A stretch of DNA of 64,000 bases. Origin: Chitinophaga sp. Ak27. Its GTDB lineage: Bacteria > Bacteroidota > Bacteroidia > Chitinophagales > Chitinophagaceae. The notes beneath the pieces were generated by a model. It saw nothing but the letters and a program-made list of their open reading frames with translations, ran no database searches and was not told where the DNA came from. The stretch's first letter is position 1, and every line of letters begins with the position of its first letter. Of the stretch, positions 43,626 to 52,470 are shown in pieces. The stretch lies in contig NZ_JABAOB010000004.1 in the NCBI RefSeq assembly GCF_012726295.1, positions 434,001 through 498,000 of the forward strand, in the 5' to 3' direction. Both the position numbers and the translations under genes were made by a program.

Positions 43626-43664
43626 CTGGCTGTTAGTGTACATCACTGACAGCCAGCTGTTTTT
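43626..43664 (+). terminator. Terminator between TPR gene and ribH
   Basis: Thirteen-base stem (43626-43638 with 43644-43656, one G-U) and then TGTTTTT. The ribH ATG is only 13 nt further, so it may also work as an attenuator. Confidence 0.8.
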
Positions 43665-43677
43665 AAAGCGGAAAAAT

Positions 43678-44178
43678 ATGTCTGAGCATAATAAGAGCTT
43701 ACTTAACGACGCTGGCATTCTCAACCTGGAGGATGCCAGTGTTGTTATGGTGTATACCGAATGGAATGCTGCCATCGTCAATGAACTGGTAGCCGGCTGT
43801 GAAAAAGCCCTGGATCAGTACCAGGTGACAAGGTCAGAGAAGATCATTGTACCTGGCGCATTTGAATTACCTTACGCCTGCAGGCAATATTGGGAAACTA
43901 CCAAAGGCACAGGTAAACAGCCTGGCGCTATTATTGCTTTCGGTTGCGTGATCCGCGGCGAAACGCCACATTTCGACTATGTGTGTAAAGCCGTAACAGA
44001 AGGTATCCTGCAATTGAACCTTCAGTTACCTGTTCCTGTTATATTTGGAATTCTGACAGTGGATAATGAACAGCAGGCACTCGACAGGCTGGGAGGCGCT
44101 CACGGCCACAAGGGAGAGGAAGCAGCCATCACCGCCCTGAAGATGATTGCCCTGCAACGGAAATTGGCTAAAAGCTGA
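43678..44178 (+). CDS. ribH: 6,7-dimethyl-8-ribityllumazine synthase
   Basis: Penultimate enzyme of riboflavin synthesis, joining the pyrimidine diamine and dihydroxybutanone phosphate. A 166-residue protein with YTEWN, VPGAFELPYA, GCVIRGETPHFDYV (catalytic His region) and GGAHGHKGEEAA. The ATG at 43678 is preferred over a GTG at 43636 that lies within a terminator hairpin. No other rib gene and no FMN riboswitch were seen. Confidence 0.96.
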   Translation: MSEHNKSLLNDAGILNLEDASVVMVYTEWNAAIVNELVAGCEKALDQYQVTRSEKIIVPGAFELPYACRQYWETTKGTGKQPGAIIAFGCVIRGETPHFDYVCKAVTEGILQLNLQLPVPVIFGILTVDNEQQALDRLGGAHGHKGEEAAITALKMIALQRKLAKS

Positions 44179-44188
44179 AACTAACAAG

Positions 44189-44908
44189 ATGAATGTACAG
44201 TTATTTATACCGTGTTTTGTAGACCAGTTGTTTCCCGAAACAGCCTTTAATATGGTGAAAGTGTTGGAGAAACTCGGTTGTAATGTAATGTATAACACGG
44301 AGCAAACCTGTTGCGGCCAGCCGGCATATAATGCGGGCTACCAGGATGAATGCCGCACCATTGCTACCAAGTTTGTAAAAGATTTCAAAACCTTCGATTA
44401 CATTGTTGCCCCAAGTGGTTCCTGTACAGGGTTTGTTCGCAATTACTATGGTAAATTGTTTGACAATTCTGCCGCGCATAACGATGTGAAACTGCTGAAG
44501 AAAAACTTGTTCGAGTTCACTGAATTCCTCACGGATGTATTGCACGTTACCGACCTGGGAGCTACTCTTAATGGCGTAGGCACCTATCATGATGCCTGCG
44601 GCGCCCTGCGCGAATGCGGTATCAAGGAAGGCCCCCGCAAACTATTGGAAAAAGTAAGGGGACTGGAACTGAAAGAGATGAACGACTGTGAAACCTGTTG
44701 CGGATTTGGAGGCACGTTTGCGGTGAAGTTTGAACCCATTTCCATGGGGATGGGAGAACAAAAAGTAAACAATGCGGTGAACAGCGGCGCTGACTACTTG
44801 ATTTCTACAGATCTGTCTTGCCTGATGCACCTGGATGGCTATATCCGTAAACATGGCACCAATATTAAAGTGATGCACATCGCCGATGTACTGGCCAGTG
44901 GCTGGTAA
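44189..44908 (+). CDS. LutA/YkgE-type (Fe-S)-binding protein
   Basis: A 240-residue protein with two cysteine-rich CCG domains (TCCGQPAYNAGYQ around residue 38 and CETCCGFGGTF around 173), as in LutA/YkgE and the HdrB-like subunits that bind Fe-S clusters. LutA works with LutB and LutC in L-lactate oxidation, but neither is adjacent here, so the partner is unknown. The ATG at 44189 starts the conserved MNVQLFIPCFVDQ; the longer frame overlaps ribH. It lies 10 bp after ribH, probably cotranscribed. Confidence 0.88.
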   Translation: MNVQLFIPCFVDQLFPETAFNMVKVLEKLGCNVMYNTEQTCCGQPAYNAGYQDECRTIATKFVKDFKTFDYIVAPSGSCTGFVRNYYGKLFDNSAAHNDVKLLKKNLFEFTEFLTDVLHVTDLGATLNGVGTYHDACGALRECGIKEGPRKLLEKVRGLELKEMNDCETCCGFGGTFAVKFEPISMGMGEQKVNNAVNSGADYLISTDLSCLMHLDGYIRKHGTNIKVMHIADVLASGW

Positions 44909-44944
44909 CCCGGCATATCCTCAAACCTGAAAACTGAATGCAAT

Positions 44945-45358
44945 ATGAATTATTGGCTGGTGAAGTCAGAACCGTTTAAGTACTCCTGGGAACAGTTTGT
45001 AAAAGACAAGGTTACTTTCTGGGACGGCGTGCGTAACTACCAGGCGCGTAATAACCTCAAAGGCATGAAAAAGGGCGACCAGGTGTTGTTCTACCACAGT
45101 AATGAAGGATTGGAGGTTGTAGGTCTGGCAACGGTAGCAAAAGAAGCTTACCAGGACCCTACCACACCGGATCCTAATTGGGTAGTAGTAGATCTGAAGC
45201 CGCTGAAACCTTTCAAACAATTCGTTACACTGGCACAGATGAAAGCGGAAAAAAAGCTGGCGAACTTCTCGTTGATCCGCCAGGGCCGCTTGTCGGTATG
45301 TGATGTAAAGCCAGAAGAATTTGAAGTGATTATGGAGATGGGAGGCATGAAGAAATAA
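44945..45358 (+). CDS. EVE domain-containing protein
   Basis: A 137-residue single-domain EVE protein (thymocyte nuclear protein 1-like, PUA-related). Landmarks: NYWLVKSEP, WDGVRNYQARN, GDQVLFYHSN. EVE domains bind modified bases in nucleic acid; stand-alone forms have no settled cellular role. It follows the LutA-like gene by 36 bp. Confidence 0.92.
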   Translation: MNYWLVKSEPFKYSWEQFVKDKVTFWDGVRNYQARNNLKGMKKGDQVLFYHSNEGLEVVGLATVAKEAYQDPTTPDPNWVVVDLKPLKPFKQFVTLAQMKAEKKLANFSLIRQGRLSVCDVKPEEFEVIMEMGGMKK

Positions 45359-45380
45359 TCGTTTTTACTGTAATATAGTG

Positions 45381-45414
45381 CCGCGGGTGTATCAATGTTT
45401 TGATACACCCGCGG
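45381..45414 (+). other. Perfect 15-bp hairpin after EVE gene
   Basis: Arms 45381-45395 and 45400-45414 with loop TGTT; no T tract on either side. Could be a Rho-independent-like or mRNA-stabilising hairpin. The 150-bp gap to the sirtuin holds no gene. Confidence 0.7.
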
Positions 45415-45508
45415 TCGTTGTAGCCCGCTGTAAGGGTTTTCTTCTTATATTTATAGAGCAACAGAATTTATTTTAACCCCAATAACGTAAACCAATAAAC
45501 GAAAAAAC

Positions 45509-46186
45509 ATGAAACCAAGATTAGTGGTGCTGACCGGAGCCGGCATCAGCGCAGAAAGTGGCCTCCGGACCTTTAGAGATACCGATGGATTATGGGAAGG
45601 CTATGATGTATATGAAGTGGCTTCTCCTAAAGGATGGCAAAAGAATCCCGCCCTTGTCCAGGACTTTTACAATGGCCGCCGGAAAGATGTGAAAGCGGCG
45701 CTCCCTAATGCTGCACATACAGGCCTGGCCAGGCTGGAAGAAAAATACGACGTGTGCGTGATCACCCAGAACATCGACGACTTGCATGAGCGTGGCGGAT
45801 CAACACGGGTACTGCATTTGCATGGAGAGATTTTCAAGATGCGCAGCGTGAGTAACGAGGAGTTGATCTACGATATCTACGAGGATATACAAATGGGAGA
45901 TGTAGCGGAAGACGGAGGGCAGCTGCGCCCGCACATTGTTTGGTTTGGCGAAGCCGTACCTATGATAGAACCTGCGTTGATGGAAGTACGCCGTGCCGAT
46001 ATTTTTGTAGTGATAGGCACGTCGCTGCAGGTGTATCCCGCGGCTAACCTGCTAAATTATGTAAGGACGCATGTGCCGGTGTATATTATTGACCGCAAAA
46101 TACCACTTGTAGAAGGGGCAGCTAACCTGCACCGGATTGAGAAGCCAGCTACAGAAGGAGTGCTGGAACTATTAAGTATTTTATAA
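45509..46186 (+). CDS. NAD-dependent protein deacylase (sirtuin, zinc-ligand-less)
   Basis: A 225-residue SIR2 family enzyme. Present: GAGISAESGLRTFRDTDGLW, TQNIDDLH, catalytic His105 in LHLHGE, VWFGEAVP and GTSLQVYPAANL. Tyr54 and Arg57 (FYNGRR) match the YxxR pocket that gives SIRT5/CobB enzymes activity on succinyl and other acidic acyl groups. The four zinc-binding cysteines normally found after HGE are all missing (the segment reads KMRSVSNEELIYDIYEDI), and the protein's only cysteine is Cys83. It should remove acyl groups from lysines in the cytoplasm. Confidence 0.93.
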   Translation: MKPRLVVLTGAGISAESGLRTFRDTDGLWEGYDVYEVASPKGWQKNPALVQDFYNGRRKDVKAALPNAAHTGLARLEEKYDVCVITQNIDDLHERGGSTRVLHLHGEIFKMRSVSNEELIYDIYEDIQMGDVAEDGGQLRPHIVWFGEAVPMIEPALMEVRRADIFVVIGTSLQVYPAANLLNYVRTHVPVYIIDRKIPLVEGAANLHRIEKPATEGVLELLSIL

Positions 46187-46194
46187 AATGAAAA

Positions 46195-46217
46195 ACCTCC
46201 CCGCATAAAGGGGAGGT
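46195..46217 (-). terminator. Terminator of saccharopine dehydrogenase family gene
   Basis: Eight-base perfect stem ACCTCCCC/GGGGAGGT; the T run follows on the minus strand, so it serves the 46272-47594 gene. Confidence 0.75.
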
Positions 46218-46271
46218 ATCACAAGTCCTTGGGTGCCCGATAGAGTCCGTCATAGGAAAACAATAACGTTG

Positions 46272-47594
46272 CTATTCAAAGCTTTCCTCAAATCTTATAT
46301 CGTAATCTTCTAATTCTTTCAGAACGGGGTTGTAAATTTCCGGCATTACCGGAATATGAAGTCCTGTCAAAGTAATTTTCTCCTGTAACAACAGTTTGGC
46401 CATAATACCCAGTGGAAGTCCTACTGTTTTAGCCATGGCGGTGTGAATATTATCTTCACCCTGAACAATCATGTAGCTGAGCATCCTAGTGGCCATATTG
46501 CGCCGCTCGAATTCAATTTCATGCATCATTACAATCATGTCTTTGTCGGCTGGCTCCATTCTGAGTTTAAACTCAACCAGGAACTGGAGTATCTCCGCAT
46601 TGGTTTTCTCCCCTAAATTTATAACATCTGGGCTTAATAAGCCGAGAAATTTTAGCTGACGGATTACTTTTGATTTGGTGCTAACTCCCAGGAACTGCGC
46701 CAGGTTCTCTTCAGTGCTGCCGGATTGTTCGGGAACAAGGCGGGTAGCCCAGCCGATATAGGTGAGCCGATCTGTCGCAATTTTATGACTATCTTCCGTG
46801 AGGCCCAACTTTATCAGGGCATTCCAGCCTTCGCAGAAGTCGGGAAACCGGAGGGTAGCCCGCATGAAGGTGGCGAGCTCGGTGAGCTTATATTCCTCCA
46901 TGTAGGAAAGGGAATCGCGGTTAGGATAAAAGGCCAGTTTACCCAGCCCCGGTACGTAGATCGTTTTGGTGTGGTCGAACAGTTGCTCGTAGGAGAGTTC
47001 CTTTACCTTGCCTTTTTCTTTGTACGTGGCGCCGGAGCTGCCTGCCAACACGATGTTACGTGCATTCCAGGATACTTTGTACTGCCAGGGATTATCGTTG
47101 CTGTCGGGTGATATCAATCCCCCGCAGTAGGATTTAAACGAAAAGATCTGGCCGCCTTTTTTCTCAATAGAATGAATGAGTTTCATGGCCGACATATGGT
47201 CAATACCGGGGTCCAGTCCCATTTCGTACATAAACAGCAGTCCCGCATTTTCTATATCCGCTTGCAGTTTACGCACTTCAGGATCTATGTAGGAGGCGGT
47301 CAGTAAGTTCTTTTTGGCTTCCAGGCAATCCCTGGCGACTAAAATATGAAGAGTGGGAGGCAATAGGGAGATAACGAGATCGGTTTCCCTGATAAGTTGT
47401 AACCTGGCAGCCTGGTCGTTTATATCCAGTGCTACCGGGGTAGCATAATATGACTTTCCTGTTTTAGACTTGATAAGAGACAGGTCGTGATCTGCAACAG
47501 TCAGATGCCATTTTTGTCTGGGCGCATTGGTTAAGAGATAATCGATCAGACTCGTGGCCGATTTCCCGGCGCCAAACAACAAAATATTCTTCAT
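46272..47594 (-). CDS. Saccharopine dehydrogenase family oxidoreductase
   Basis: A 440-residue protein with an N-terminal Rossmann fold (ILLFGAGKSATSLIDYLL, residues 3-20; VADHD at the end of beta2; LVISLLPP) and the catalytic-domain features of the family (EMGLDPGIDHM, FKSYCGGL, YKVSWNARNIV). It is most similar in layout to lysine-ketoglutarate/saccharopine-type reductases, but related enzymes make carboxyspermidine or other opine-like adducts, so the exact reaction is open. No lysine-pathway gene is adjacent. Confidence 0.88.
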   Translation of the reverse strand: MKNILLFGAGKSATSLIDYLLTNAPRQKWHLTVADHDLSLIKSKTGKSYYATPVALDINDQAARLQLIRETDLVISLLPPTLHILVARDCLEAKKNLLTASYIDPEVRKLQADIENAGLLFMYEMGLDPGIDHMSAMKLIHSIEKKGGQIFSFKSYCGGLISPDSNDNPWQYKVSWNARNIVLAGSSGATYKEKGKVKELSYEQLFDHTKTIYVPGLGKLAFYPNRDSLSYMEEYKLTELATFMRATLRFPDFCEGWNALIKLGLTEDSHKIATDRLTYIGWATRLVPEQSGSTEENLAQFLGVSTKSKVIRQLKFLGLLSPDVINLGEKTNAEILQFLVEFKLRMEPADKDMIVMMHEIEFERRNMATRMLSYMIVQGEDNIHTAMAKTVGLPLGIMAKLLLQEKITLTGLHIPVMPEIYNPVLKELEDYDIRFEESFE

Positions 47595-47963
47595 AGTTTT
47601 TGTCGAAAAATGATTAAGAATCAGGGGAATAACAGTGCTTTTGATACTAATGTTCGAATTTTTAGGCCAATTCGGATTTGTTCTTATTATATATATGTTT
47701 TCCGTTGATTCGATGTATTGATTATCAGGACCTTAAAGACAAATACTTTGCCAATATTTATATTCTGATATATTAAACGGGTTTAACATATAGCAGATAA
47801 ATTAAAAATCGCGCGTCTTCTTTATAACAAAAAAGCGCTATAAATAGTTGTCATTCATGAGGCAATTTAGCTATATATCGATATTGCCATATAAGCGGTA
47901 ATCCCTATGGCCTTTTTTATTCACATTTCTTGATTTTTAGGCTCAAATAAGGGCTGAAATGGC
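47595..47963. other. AT-rich divergent gap upstream of gyrA
   Basis: About 370 bp of very AT-rich DNA between the divergent saccharopine dehydrogenase family gene and gyrA. No ORF, hairpin with T tail or repeat was seen; it probably holds the promoters and a curved-DNA upstream region. Confidence 0.5.
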
Positions 47964-47971
47964 TATATTTG
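47964..47971 (+). promoter_or_regulatory. Candidate -7 box of gyrA promoter
   Basis: TATATTTG is a perfect TAnnTTTG match; the TTG within it (47969) is not the start codon. Confidence 0.6.
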
Positions 47972-48016
47972 CCTTTATCTGTTTTGAGCAGAAAAAACTG
48001 TAAATCAACACACAAA

Positions 48017-50611
48017 ATGACAGAGCATACGGAAAATCAGCAGGAAGGGAGAATTGTCCAGATAAATATCGAGGAACAAATGAAAACGGCCTACATAGAT
48101 TATTCTATGTCCGTGATCGTAGGCCGAGCCTTGCCCGATGTGAGAGATGGTTTGAAACCTGTACACCGCCGCGTTCTATTCGGAATGAATGAACTGGGCA
48201 ATCACAGTAACAAGCCTTACAAGAAATCAGCGCGTGTGGTCGGTGAAGTAATGGGTAAGTATCACCCGCACGGGGATGCTTCCATTTACGACACCATTGT
48301 ACGTCTGGCGCAGCCCTGGAGCATGCGTTATCCCATGGTGGATGGCCAGGGTAACTTCGGTTCGGTAGATGGCGATATGCCTGCAGCGATGCGTTATACG
48401 GAAATCCGTTTGCAGAAGATTGCGGAGGCTATGCTGGAAGACATCGACAAGGAAACAGTAGATTTCACCAACAACTTCGACGATACCCTCGAAGAGCCTA
48501 CTGTACTGCCTACCCGTATTCCTAACCTGCTCGTAAACGGTGCCTCCGGTATCGCCGTAGGTATGGCCACCAACATCATGCCCCACAACCTCGGTGAGGT
48601 GGTGGATGGCGCCATAGCCTATGTTGACAACCGCGACATCACGATCGACGAACTGGTAAAACATGTAAAGGCGCCCGACTTTCCGACAGGGGGTGTTATT
48701 TATGGTTTTGAGGGCGTAAAACAAGGATTTGAAACCGGTAGAGGCAGGGTAGTGGTAAGAGGTAAAATCACCTCAGAAACTGCTAAAAATGGCCGCGAAA
48801 AGTTGGTGATCTATGAACTGCCTTACCAGATCAATAAAGCGGTACTTCACCAGAAGATTGCACAACTGGTAAACGATAAAATCATTGAAGGTATCTCCGA
48901 TGTAAGGGACGAAAGTGACCGCGAAGGAATGCGCCTGGTAATTGATCTGAAAAGGGAAGCCATTTCCAGCGTGATCATCAACCAGTTATTTAAATATTCT
49001 GAACTGCAAACATCTTACGGTATCAATAACGTGGCGCTGGTGAAAGGCCGGCCGCGTATCCTGAACCTGAAAGATATGATTGCAGAGTTCATCGACTTCC
49101 GTCATGAGGTAGTAGTAAGAAGAACCAAGTTCGACTTACGCAAGGCAGAAGAAAAAGCACATATCCTGGCAGGTTACCTGATAGCCCTGGATCACCTGGA
49201 CCAGGTAATCGCCCTCATCCGCGCTGCAGCTACACCTGAAATAGCGAAAGACGGACTGATGTCTGAATTCGGCTTGTCTGAAATACAATCTAAAGCGATA
49301 CTGGAATTGCGTTTACAACGTTTAACCGGTATGGAACGCGATAAGATCCGCGCAGAGTACGACGATATCATGAAGTTGATCGCTTACCTGAAAGAAGTAC
49401 TGGGAGATGAGTCGCTGCGTATGAAGATTATCAAGGAAGAACTGGAAGAGGTAAAGAAGAAATACGGAGACGAGCGTAAAACTGAAATCCAGTACCTGGC
49501 CAGTGAAATGAGAATTGAAGATATCATCGCAGAAGAAGATGTGGTGATCACCATTTCTCACCTGGGTTATATTAAACGTACTTCTGCTTACGATTACCGT
49601 CAGCAGAAACGTGGTGGCCGTGGCGCTATTGGTGGCAAAACCCGCGACGAGGACTATATTGAGCACCTCTTTGTGGCATCTACCCACCATACTATGCTGT
49701 TCTTCACAGAAAAAGGCCGCTGCTACTGGCTGAAGGTCTATGAAATTCCGGATGGAGAGAAGAGTGGAAAAGGCCGTGCAATCCAGAACATGATCCAGCT
49801 GCCGGCAGATGATAAGATCCGCGCTATCATCGATATTAAAGACCTGGGCGACAAAGACTTCATCAATAACCATTATATCGTTCTCTGTACCAAGAAAGGT
49901 ATCATCAAGAAGACGCTGGTGGAAGAATTCTCCCGCCCCCGTCAGAACGGTGTGAATGCCATTACGGTAAATGAAGGCGACCAGCTGCTGGAAGCCCGTC
50001 TCACTACCGGCGACAGCCAGATTATGATGGCTATCCAGAGCGGACGCGCTATCAGATTCCCTGAAGCCACCGTACGCGACACGGGCCGTGGCGCCATTGG
50101 CGTAAGAGGAATTGAGGTCGACAGCGACAATGACGAAGTGGTTGGTATGGTTTGTGTGAATAAGGACGACGAGCAGAAAACCATCCTGGTGGTTTCTGAG
50201 AAAGGGTTCGGAAAGCGTACCAATATTGAGGAATATCGTATTACCAATCGTGGTGGTAAAGGAGTGAAAACCATTAACATCACCGAGAAAACGGGTAACC
50301 TGATCGCTATCCTGGACGTAGAAGAAAAACAGGATCTGATGATCACCTGCAAATCCGGTATTACCATCCGCATGGCGGTAGCAGATATCCGTGAAGCAGG
50401 CCGCGCTACCCAGGGCGTTCGTCTGATCCGTTTGGACGACAGTGATGAAATCGCCGCTGTAGCACGCCTGGACGAACAGGAAGAGCCCGAAACGGAAGAA
50501 GGAGCGGAAGGCATAGAAGGCGCCGATGCTTCTACCACCAACGGCAGTGATAATACTACTGCAGAAAACAATGATGCAGCAGAAAATACCACCGGCGAAT
50601 CAGCAGAATAA
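48017..50611 (+). CDS. gyrA: DNA gyrase subunit A
   Basis: Cleavage/re-ligation subunit of gyrase. An 864-residue protein from the ATG at 48017 (earlier TTG lies in the promoter). Catalytic Tyr127 in AAMRYTEIRL. The C-terminal domain has the GyrA box (QQKRGGRGAIGG), which marks it as gyrase rather than topoisomerase IV, followed by the pinwheel repeats and an acidic tail rich in Glu, Thr and Asn. In the quinolone-resistance region the sequence is GDASIYD, so Ala88 stands where E. coli has Ser83. Monocistronic with a good terminator. Confidence 0.97.
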   Translation: MTEHTENQQEGRIVQINIEEQMKTAYIDYSMSVIVGRALPDVRDGLKPVHRRVLFGMNELGNHSNKPYKKSARVVGEVMGKYHPHGDASIYDTIVRLAQPWSMRYPMVDGQGNFGSVDGDMPAAMRYTEIRLQKIAEAMLEDIDKETVDFTNNFDDTLEEPTVLPTRIPNLLVNGASGIAVGMATNIMPHNLGEVVDGAIAYVDNRDITIDELVKHVKAPDFPTGGVIYGFEGVKQGFETGRGRVVVRGKITSETAKNGREKLVIYELPYQINKAVLHQKIAQLVNDKIIEGISDVRDESDREGMRLVIDLKREAISSVIINQLFKYSELQTSYGINNVALVKGRPRILNLKDMIAEFIDFRHEVVVRRTKFDLRKAEEKAHILAGYLIALDHLDQVIALIRAAATPEIAKDGLMSEFGLSEIQSKAILELRLQRLTGMERDKIRAEYDDIMKLIAYLKEVLGDESLRMKIIKEELEEVKKKYGDERKTEIQYLASEMRIEDIIAEEDVVITISHLGYIKRTSAYDYRQQKRGGRGAIGGKTRDEDYIEHLFVASTHHTMLFFTEKGRCYWLKVYEIPDGEKSGKGRAIQNMIQLPADDKIRAIIDIKDLGDKDFINNHYIVLCTKKGIIKKTLVEEFSRPRQNGVNAITVNEGDQLLEARLTTGDSQIMMAIQSGRAIRFPEATVRDTGRGAIGVRGIEVDSDNDEVVGMVCVNKDDEQKTILVVSEKGFGKRTNIEEYRITNRGGKGVKTINITEKTGNLIAILDVEEKQDLMITCKSGITIRMAVADIREAGRATQGVRLIRLDDSDEIAAVARLDEQEEPETEEGAEGIEGADASTTNGSDNTTAENNDAAENTTGESAE

Positions 50612-50629
50612 TTAAGATCAAGATACAGG

Positions 50630-50660
50630 CAACAGCTCTCTAAAGGAGCTGTTGTTTTTT
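50630..50660 (+). terminator. Intrinsic terminator of gyrA
   Basis: CAACAGCTC (50630-50638) pairs with GAGCTGTTG (50646-50654), then TTTTTT. Confidence 0.92.
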
Positions 50661-50767
50661 CCTGATAAAAAAATAGGGCCAGCTATAGTGGTAACGCCGT
50701 GTCTGGTTGTATATATTATCAGAGCACCATACTCTTATTGTAATCAGCAACTAAAAAAAACAAAAGC

Positions 50768-52027
50768 ATGAAAAAATTATTGGTATCTCTTCTCTTTTGC
50801 ACGGCCGGTGTATCGGTAATGGCGCAACGGGCAAAAGTTAGCAGTGCGGATGAGAACCTGAAGAAGCAGGACCTGGAAAAAGCCAAAGCGGACATCGACG
50901 CAGCATTGCAGAACGATAAAACCAAAGGCGACGCTAAAACATGGCTGGTGGATGGTAAAATCCTCGAGGCAATGGGTACCAAGCAGAAGAACCCAGCCCT
51001 GGCTGATGAAGCATTTTCTGCCTTCAAAAAAGCCCTGGAAATAGATCCTAAAATGAAAGAGGCGGTACTGGAAATGAACCAGCCCTTATTCAACGTATAT
51101 GCTACCATTGCTAACGCCGGTTATGCCAACCTGAACGAACAGAAATGGGATTCTTCACTAATCCATTTCAAAAAAGCTTTTGAAGTAGCTGATTTCTATA
51201 ACAGCAAAAACCTGGGTGGCTCTATCCCTACAGATACTGCCCTGACTTTTTATGTAGGATACGCCGCTAACATGGCAGGTAAAAAAGATGATGCCTTCAC
51301 TTACCTGAAAAAAGCTGCCGACCTGCAATTCAAAGGCGAACCAGCACTTTACGTAATCCTGGGTCAACTGTACGAAGAAAAAGGCGACCAGGCTAACTGG
51401 CTGAAAACCATCGAACAGGCGAAAGTACTGTTCCCTAAGGATAAACGCTTCAACGATATGGAAATGGCATTCTACAGCAAAACCGGTAAAACCAACGAGT
51501 TACTCGGAATGCTGGAAAAGAAAATCGCTGAAAATCCTAATGATGAAGCCGCTGTGCTGGACTACGCTATTCGTGTAGACAATCTGGCTAATCCCCGTGA
51601 CGATAAAGGTAATGATGCGCCTAAACCAGCTAACTATGAAGAGCTGATGGGTAAAGCAGAAGCAGCTTATAAGAAAGCAATTGAAATGAATCCTGCTGAT
51701 GCTACTGCTAATTTCCAGCTGGGTGCACTGTATTTCAACCGCGCAGTTGTTTTCAACAAAGAACTGAATGGCCTGGATAGCAAGCAACAAACTTCTGCTA
51801 AAGCAAAAGAATTGCAAGGTAAAGTGGAAGGTTTAATGAACCAGGCATTACCTTTCTTTGAAAAGGCAGATGCAGGCTTCACTGCTAAAGCCAGCAGCCT
51901 GGAAGCCAGCGACAAGCAGACTTATGAAAGCTGCCTGTATGCTTTACAAAAAATCTATGCTATTAAAAACAACAATGCTAAAGTAGAAGAAGTGAAAAAG
52001 AAACTGGACGGATTAGGCCAGAAATAA
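50768..52027 (+). CDS. Exported tetratricopeptide repeat protein
   Basis: A 419-residue protein with a signal peptide (1-~20, VMAQ) and several TPR-like helical pairs (AFSAFKKALEIDPKMKEAVL, WDSSLIHFKKAFEVADFY, DDAFTYLKKAADLQF, AEAAYKKAIEMNPADATANF). It is probably a periplasmic or outer-membrane-associated scaffold; no enzyme domain is visible. Monocistronic: terminator at 52059. Confidence 0.88.
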   Translation: MKKLLVSLLFCTAGVSVMAQRAKVSSADENLKKQDLEKAKADIDAALQNDKTKGDAKTWLVDGKILEAMGTKQKNPALADEAFSAFKKALEIDPKMKEAVLEMNQPLFNVYATIANAGYANLNEQKWDSSLIHFKKAFEVADFYNSKNLGGSIPTDTALTFYVGYAANMAGKKDDAFTYLKKAADLQFKGEPALYVILGQLYEEKGDQANWLKTIEQAKVLFPKDKRFNDMEMAFYSKTGKTNELLGMLEKKIAENPNDEAAVLDYAIRVDNLANPRDDKGNDAPKPANYEELMGKAEAAYKKAIEMNPADATANFQLGALYFNRAVVFNKELNGLDSKQQTSAKAKELQGKVEGLMNQALPFFEKADAGFTAKASSLEASDKQTYESCLYALQKIYAIKNNNAKVEEVKKKLDGLGQK

Positions 52028-52058
52028 TTGCTTCTTTAATAGATATCATTGAAAAGAG

Positions 52059-52085
52059 TCCCGCCATATCGGCGGGATTTTTTTT
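52059..52085 (+). terminator. Intrinsic terminator of TPR gene
   Basis: TCCCGCC (52059-52065) pairs with GGCGGGA (52071-52077), followed by eight T. Confidence 0.94.
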
Positions 52086-52199
52086 GTACACAAAGAAGCT
52101 AAGGTGCAAAGCCGCAAAGAAATTTATAAGCTCCTAAAGAACCTATGTTTTGACAAATTGCCTTTTGGGCTTTGCTCCTTAGCTTCTTTGTGTACAAAA
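52082..52199. repeat. Inverted repeat with 32-bp arms between convergent terminators
   Basis: Arms 52082-52113 and 52168-52199 match except for one position and weaker pairing continues inward. The element (about 118 bp) lies between a plus-strand terminator and a minus-strand terminator. Its sequence (GTACACAAAGAAGCTAAGG core) differs from the three-copy element at 6619, 24699 and 62967, but size and location are alike. Confidence 0.85.
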
Positions 52200-52203
52200 G
52201 AAA

Positions 52204-52228
52204 TCCCGTTGGCCAGAGACCAACGGGA
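52204..52228 (-). terminator. Terminator of the 70-aa secreted protein gene
   Basis: Perfect nine-base stem TCCCGTTGG/CCAACGGGA; the minus strand continues with TTTCTTTTG. Confidence 0.85.
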
Positions 52229-52257
52229 CTAATAACTCAAACGCTGTATAGCTTAAA

Positions 52258-52470
52258 TTAGCCTTTCTTTTCAGCTGGTTTAGCAGCAGGTTTAGCAGCT
52301 TTCTTAGCAGGTTTAGCAGCTTTTTTAGTTGTATCAGCAGCAGGTTTTGCTTCAGCTTTAGCTTCAGTTTTAGCTTTTTCTTTTTTTGCAGGTTTAGCAG
52401 CTGGAGCTTGTGCAAAAGAAGCAGCAGAAATGCTCATTACTACTACAGCGGCGATCAGGCTTTTTTTCAT
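52258..52470 (-). CDS. Tiny secreted Lys/Ala/Pro-rich protein (70 aa)
   Basis: A signal peptide (residues 1-~21, SFAQA) is followed by 49 residues made almost only of Ala, Lys, Pro, Glu and Thr, with AKPAKKAAKPAAKPAEKK at the end. The mature part should be strongly basic and disordered, resembling histone-H1-like tails. It has its own terminator. A similar 82-aa gene lies on the other side of the hybrid kinase (54981-55229). Function unknown; binding to anionic envelope polymers or DNA is possible. Confidence 0.8.
   Translation of the reverse strand: MKKSLIAAVVVMSISAASFAQAPAAKPAKKEKAKTEAKAEAKPAADTTKKAAKPAKKAAKPAAKPAEKKG

Noticed and set aside
43636..43677. Upstream GTG start for ribH
   Set aside because: It would place the first codons inside the stem of the terminator hairpin; the ATG at 43678 starts the conserved protein.
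46187..46271. Possible tRNA-like segment after the sirtuin gene
   Set aside because: No cloverleaf or T-loop could be made; the segment contains a simple terminator for the minus-strand gene.
49942..50592. 216-aa minus-strand ORF inside gyrA
   Set aside because: Low-complexity Ser/Arg-rich shadow of the gyrA C-terminal coding sequence.
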